Part shown: positions 1 through 6,600 of the stretch, one piece after another
Numbering within the stretch: the stretch's first letter is position 1
Layout of the letters: each line of letters opens with the position of its first letter
From: an uncultured Lachnospiraceae bacterium
GTDB lineage: Bacteria > Bacillota > Clostridia > Lachnospirales > Lachnospiraceae
Direction: 5' to 3'
NCBI GenBank assembly: GCA_902797785.1
Contig: CADBUD010000321.1
Location: 1-10,121 of the forward strand
Length of the DNA: 10,121 nucleotides
Made by a program: the position numbers and the translations under genes
Notes under the pieces: generated by a model
Database searches by the model: none
What the model saw: the letters and a program-made list of their open reading frames with translations, nothing else
What the model was told of the DNA's origin: nothing

Positions 1-615
1 GCTTCCTCCGGTCACTTTTACCTCCGACGCATCTACGAGTGTCTGCGCGGTTCCATTGTAGGTCAGATCTGCTGCTGCCGGTGCCGTTACGACGGCATCT
101 GCTTTTGTAATCGTGTAGGTTCCGCTCGTCAGTTCTGCGGCATAGTTCGCGTTGTTGTTCCAACTAAGCGTAATCGGATAGGTGCCGACCTTTGCATTCT
201 CTCCTTCTGCCGCTGCTTTGGTCGCTGCTAAAATGCCAAGCTCATCACCTGTGATATAAGCTCCACTGACCTTCCACGTCAGTTTTGCAAGCGCTTCTCC
301 GTATCTGCTGCTCTTATCCTCTGCTGTGATGGAAATCTCTGCCTTTGCCATCTTGGCTTTAACCGCTCTGGCTTCTGAAGCCTCGTAGTTCTCATCCCCT
401 GTTGCCTTGTACCATACATAGTAGGTTCCGGCATCCTTTTTCGTCGGAATGGCTGTCTTGAATTCTGATTCGGAAGGTGCTGTCGTATCATTCTCTCCCA
501 GAGCATACGCAATACTTCCTCCGGTCACCTTCACGTCTTTTGCATCTACGAGTGCCTGTGCCTCTCCATTGTAGGTCAGATTCTTTGCTGCCGGTGCAGT
601 AATCTCTGCATCTGC
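1..615 (-). repeat. D-MBG-D modules running off the window edge
   Basis: Residues 2971-3175. D4 (2971-3061) has LTYNGEAQALVDAKDVKVTGGS, with SIAYALGEND and DAGTYYVWYKATGDENY. The next module (3062-3141) is MBG-like: ISITAEDKSSRYGEAL, VSGAYITGDEL, VGTYPITLSWN. D5 (3142-3175, cut by the edge) nearly repeats the start of D4: TAPAAADLTYNGTAQTLVD. The offset between D4 and D5 is 513 bp (171 residues), suggesting another array that continues to the left. Confidence 0.87.
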
Positions 616-3600
616 CTTTGCGATGGTGATCACTGCGCTTCCGCTGACCGGCTTCGGATTATGGTTTCCACTTGTTACATAATAATATACTGTCGTTTTT
701 CCTGCCTTCGTTCTCGTCGGCTTTTCTTTTGTTCCGTCCTCTGTATAATTCTCTGCGGACAGCTCTTTTTCCGTGCTGTAATATATGGACACACCGCCAC
801 CGGCTTTTTCTGCGCTCACTTCGATGCTATGTGCCTTGCCATCATAGGTCACGCTGCAGCCAGTTGCTGTTACGTTCAGATCCGCCTTGGTAATGTTGAA
901 GTTATGGCTTGCGGATTCTTCGTTGAGCTGATAGTTTCCTGCCTTTGTTCCTCCAAGCGCTGCTTTCGCTGTATAGCTTCCCGTCTCTGTTGCCGTATGA
1001 GTCGTTTCATCGGCATCAAGATAGATGATTTCTACAGCATCTTTGTTTTCAATGCCTACGGCTGCCGCTGTTACGGTCTTTTGCGTACCATCATAGGTGA
1101 ACGTATCGGCAGACCAAGTCAATGTTACTGGTTTTTTCTGAACTGTCAGTTTATTTCCTTTAAATGAAATATCATAATTCTTTGCCGTCAATCCTGCCGG
1201 TGTCACCTGGTAGATTCCGACATCATCAAACTGCTGATAGCTGTAACGATAGGTAAGAGGCGCTATAAAGATTCCTGTTGTCTTCTCAGACTCTCCATCC
1301 ACAAAACCTTCATAAGATACACCGTTTCCGGCCGGCTTTTCTCCATAAGTGATGGATGCTGCTGTCGCAGTCACGGTCAAAGCTTTCTTCCGGATCGTTA
1401 CCTCTACCTTTTGTCCATGTTTCTCTTCTCCGGTCCAATCATCATAATACTCGTCACCTTTGATCTTGTAGTAGACAAAATAGGTTCCGGCATCCTTTTG
1501 CTTTGGTATTTCGGTGCTCCATTCTTCCGCATCGATTTCATCCTCGCCGGAAAGCTCGGTCTCGCTCACATAGTAGACCATGGTTCCATGCAGAGCGGTT
1601 CCGGATACGATCAGTTCCTGTGCTGTACCATCGTAGGTCAATGTTTTTGCCTTTGGCGGCTTCACAATGGAAGGCGTTCCGTTCTTGATCAAATATTCTG
1701 CCTTTGCTGTATCTTCAGATGTAAAATCTAAAATGTAGTTCCCGCCTGTGACATCTTCAATGCTGACGTAAGCGGTTCCCGGTCTCGTATTATCATGATA
1801 GGTACGTTTGTATTCCTTCTGTGGAATGATCACATCCTCATCCTTTAAGGTTACATTCGGTGTGACTTCTACTCCTTCTTCATATGGATATTCCGTTCTT
1901 GACAGTACGATTGCCGCATCTGTCACGGTTTTTGGAAGAATCTCCGCTTTTATGCTCTTTGGCTCCGTTCCGGTATGGTTCTCATCCGGAATGACTTTGT
2001 ACCATACATAATAGATTCCGGCATCCGTAGCTGAGGTGATTTCCTTCACATACGGTTCCTCCGGTGCGGTCTCTCCATTTTCTCCAAGGGCATAGACAAA
2101 GCTTCCGCCCGTTACTGCCTGCCCTCCTACCAGTTCCTGAGCCTCCAGATTATAACTAAGCACTTTCGCCTTAGGTGCCACATAAGCTACTGCTGATGGG
2201 GTGATCGTCCATGCCTGTGTTCTGGAAGCTTCCTCTCCATTGATTTCATAGTTTTCTTTCGAAGTTCCTACAAAGTCCACTACCTGTGCCTGATAGCTTC
2301 CGACTTCGGTTTCTTCATTCTCCACATAAATCAACTTCAACAGATCGCCGGTCGCAGTAATGGCTTCTGCTGTTACAGTCTTAGGTTCTCCATCATAAGT
2401 AAACTCTGTTTCTGTCTGCCATACAAATTTCAGCGGACGTTTTGCAATTTTTACTTTTACTGCTTTTGGCTCTGTATCCTTGTGATTCCTATCGCTCTTT
2501 GCCTTGTACCATACGTAGTAGATTCCGGCATTTGTCGCAGTCGGTACAGCTCCTATAAATTTTTCACTCTCCGGTGCGGCATCTTCGTCTCCGAGTGCAT
2601 ATACCACACTTCCACCCGTTACGACCACGCTTGCGCCACTCACAAGCTCCTGCGCCTTGCCGTTGTAGGTCAATTGATTTCCTAAAGGCTCTGTGATTTC
2701 AGCCTCTGCCTCATCAATCCTCCATATCGTCTCATCATTGGAGCCAGTATCAATAATATAGTTATCCTTCTTTGTCCCCTCGACAGCTTTTACCTTTGCA
2801 ATATATCTGCCTGCGTCTATTGCTGAATTTGTTATTGCGCTAGGGCTATCGACATCTTCCTGATAAAGAATCGTCAATGCGTCATTGCTGACCAGATTCA
2901 CTGCGCATGCAGTCACGGTCTTTACTGTACCGTCATAGACAAATTCTTTTTCTTCCTGCCATTTGAACTCAATTGGTCTCTCGACGACCTTAAGATTTCC
3001 ACCGGCAAAGGTAATATCATAGTTCTTTGCAGTCAATCCTGCCGGCGTCACAGCATAGACTCCTACATCATCATACTGTTTATATTGATAAACATAGGTT
3101 ACTTTACCGCCCAGTACGCCTTCTGTTGTTTCTGATTCTCCAGCCACAAAGCCCGAATAGGTCACTCCGTTTCCGGATACCACTTCTCCCTCTTTCTTCG
3201 GATTTTCTCCATAGATGATGCTCTGATCTTTTGCGGCAATCTTCAGCGGTGCCTTCTGAATTTCTACCTTCGCGCTTCCGCTGACCGGCTGTGGGTCATA
3301 ATTCTTACTTTCTACATAATAGTAGACTGTGGTAGTTCCCGCATCCGTAAATTCCGGATTCTTCTTTGAACCGAAGGTCTCATAATTCTCCGCTGTCAGT
3401 GCTGCCTTGGTGCTGAAATATACAGTTACATTCTCTGGATCAAAGTTTTCTGCGCTCACCTCGATGCTGTGCTTCTTTCCATCATATACAATGCTGGCAT
3501 CTGTCACTGTTACCGGCAGTACTGCCTGTGTGATGCTCCATTCCTGTCCGGCTGTAGCTTCATTTTCCGCAAGCTCATAGTTCGCTGCTTTGATTCCGCC

Positions 3601-6600
3601 AAGGGAAACCACTTTTGCCGTATAGGTTCCTGCTTTGGTCTCTTTATTTCCTTTGTAAGAAAGCTCAAGCACATCATGGTTCACCGTTACTGCTTCTGCA
3701 GTTACGATTTTTTCTTTTCCATCATAGGTAAAGGTAAATGGTTCCTTCCATGTAAATGCTGCCCGTCTCTTCGCAACATGGAGAGTTCCTCCAACAAAGG
3801 TAATGTCGTAGTTCGCTGCTTTGATTCCTTCCGGAATAACAGTGAAGGCCCCTGTTTTTACATCTTCATACTGCGCATAATCATAGCTGTACTTCACACT
3901 GCCGCTCAGGACGCCCTCTTTTGTTTCGGAGTCATCTCCCACAAAACCTGAATAGTACACTCCGCTTCCGGATATTTCTTCTCCTTTATCTTTCGGATCA
4001 TCTCCATAGATGATGTCCTGATCTTTTGCAGCGATCTTCAAAGGCGCCTTCTTGATTTCTACCTGTGCGCTTCCGCTGACCGGCTGCGGGTCATAATTCT
4101 TACTTGCTACATAATAGTAGACCGTGTTGGTTCCTGCATCCGTAAATCCCGGATTCTTCTTTGAGCCGGAGGTCTCATAATTCTCTGCTGTCAACGCTGC
4201 CTTGGTGCTGAAATATACGGTCACATTCTCTGAATCAAAGTTTTCCGCACTCACCTCAATGCTGTGCTTCTCTCCGTCATAAACAACACTGGTACCTGTC
4301 GCTGTGACCGGAAGCACTGCCTGTGTAATGCTCCATTCCTGTTTTGCTGTAGCTTCATTTTCCGCAAACTCATAGTTCGCTGCTTTGGTTCCGCTAATGG
4401 AAGCTACCTGTGCGGTATAGGTTCCTGCTTTGATTCCTTTATTTCCTTCGTAAGAAAGCTCAAGCACATCATGATTTACTGTTACTGCTTCGGCCGTTAC
4501 AACCTTTTCTTTCCCATCATAGGTAAAGGTAAGTGGTTCCTGCCATGTAAATGCTGCCGGTTTTTTGGCAACATGAAGGATTCCATCAACAAAGGTGATG
4601 TCGTAGTTGTCTGCTTCGATTCCTTCCGGAGTAACAGTAAACTCTCCTGTTCCTACATCTTCGTACTGTGCGTAGTCATAGCTGTACTTCACGCTGCCGC
4701 TCAGGACGCCCTCTTTTGTCTCGGAGTCATCTCCCACAAAGCCTGAATAGGTCACTCCGCTTCCGGACACTGCTTTTCCTTTATCTTCCGGAGCTTCCCC
4801 ATAGACGATACTCTGGTCTTTTGCCGTGATCGTCAGAGGTGCCTTTTTAATTTCTACCTCTACACTTCCGCTGGCCGGGGAAGGAGCAAAGTTATCACTT
4901 TTCACATAATAGTAAACCGTCGTGGCTGCTGCATTTGTAAATTTCGGTTTTTGTGTCGTACCGATAGCCATATAATTCTCTTCTGTCAGTGCCGCCTGAG
5001 TACTGAAATATACCGTCACATCCGGATCAAAATCTTCTGCACTCACCTCAATACTGTGTGCATTTCCGTCATAAGTAACACTGACGCCTGTCGCTATGAC
5101 CGGAAGCTCTGCCGGTTCAATCTTCCACTCAGCGGATGCGGTTCCTGTATAGCAGTGTTCGGCCACATTTTCCTCTTTCGCCGTAATGAACAGACGATAC
5201 GTTCCTGCTGCTTTCGGAGATTCACATACTTCCCATGTGCCATCTCCTTCTTTTCTTTGATAAGATACAGTATAAACCTCAGAAGTCAATGGTTGTTCAT
5301 CCAGAATAACATCTGTTATGTCAGGCGTCTGAACGTTCCCATTATAGGAAAGGGATGTCTCTGACAGAGTAATCACTGCCTCTGAAATATTTCTTAGGAT
5401 GGTAATCTTTTCGACTTCTGCTGTATTTCCTGCTTTGTCTTCTGCGAAGATCCTGCTGTAAACGCCCTTGGAAAGTTGATATTGATACCGGTTATTCGTT
5501 GTGGAAACAGGTACAAGTGTCGATGCATCAGCGGTGACTACCTCAAGATTATCATCCATCACCGTAAATAAATGTGTCTTTGCATTTCCCATAATCGTAT
5601 AGGTTCTTTCTGATTCCACCCCATCTATCATCGGTGCTTCAGCATCCAATACCAATCCGTCACTGGAAAGATATGTTACATTTCCTGAAACATCTGTGAT
5701 TCTTGCATAGACTACATAGTTTCCTGACGGGTCGATCGAGAGTTTATCACCGTATGCAGCCCATGCATCCCCCGCTTCGCTGATCAATTTTTCTTCTGTT
5801 GCCGGAGGGACAGAATTTCCTATTTTTTCCCATAGATAATAGGAAATGTCGGACACTCCACTTCCCTCATCTTCTGCCGTAATTTTCACATCCTGCTTTT
5901 CTTTAAAGAACAGTCCAAAGGTGATGACATTCAAGAATGTTTTCCATGCATTTGCAGCAATGTTTATTTCACCTGTCGGCTTTGTACGATCTACAATACC
6001 GTTAACTTCTGTCACTTTTAGCGAATCAATATCTGTGACTGTTATCTCAACAGTATGAGTTTCTGAATTAAAAATATATGTTTTACCGCCAATCTCTGCT
6101 GCTACTGGATCAGCAAAGCTCCAGCCGGCATCTGTCGCAATGGTCAATGTGACCGCAGCCTGATAGGAGTAACCTTCCTCAGGATCACCACTTGCAGTGA
6201 TACTGTAGCCACTTGTTTCAGCTGCCCCGGTAAGTGATGCTTTTGGTCCATTTTCAACAGTGATCTGAATGGAATCAGACGCCATATGGTTCGCATCTGC
6301 CTTCCTGCGAAGAGATATGGTTCCTGCCAAAAGATCGGTAATCCCTGTTTCGGACACCGGTGTCCATACTGCATTTTCATCTGTCGGATTACCTGTCGTA
6401 TACTCACAGCCTTTTAAGCTTCCCGCAGTTTTCTCTGTAATCCTTCCATCGTTCTTCCCAAAAAGTGATGTCGCATGGCTCTCAAAATCCTCCGGTAATA
6501 AACTAGGATATTTCGCCTGACATATCAGAAAATCAAAGTTTCCGGTTCCTGTATAATTTCCCTGGTAGGTCACGACAGCCCGATAGAAACCGGCATCTAC

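Noticed and set aside
661..1167. 168-codon + strand open frame, and similar ones at 3469-3951, 4264-4746, 4951-5364 and 7075-7581
   Set aside because: They are codon-aligned antisense images of the giant gene. They are Cys/Phe/Ile-rich without family features, and the pair at 3469 and 4264 merely mirrors the 795-bp repeat. The minus frame has a start, ribosome binding site, signal peptide and coherent domains.
2710..5112. Regular repeats considered as a CRISPR array or mobile element
   Set aside because: The period is 792-795 bp of continuous coding sequence with no short repeat-spacer pattern, no cas genes and no transposase or terminal repeats.
6144..6407. Minus-strand out-of-frame ORF (also 279-512)
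   Set aside because: Different frame from the giant gene and wholly inside it, with no ribosome binding site and low-complexity Arg/Gln-rich translation.
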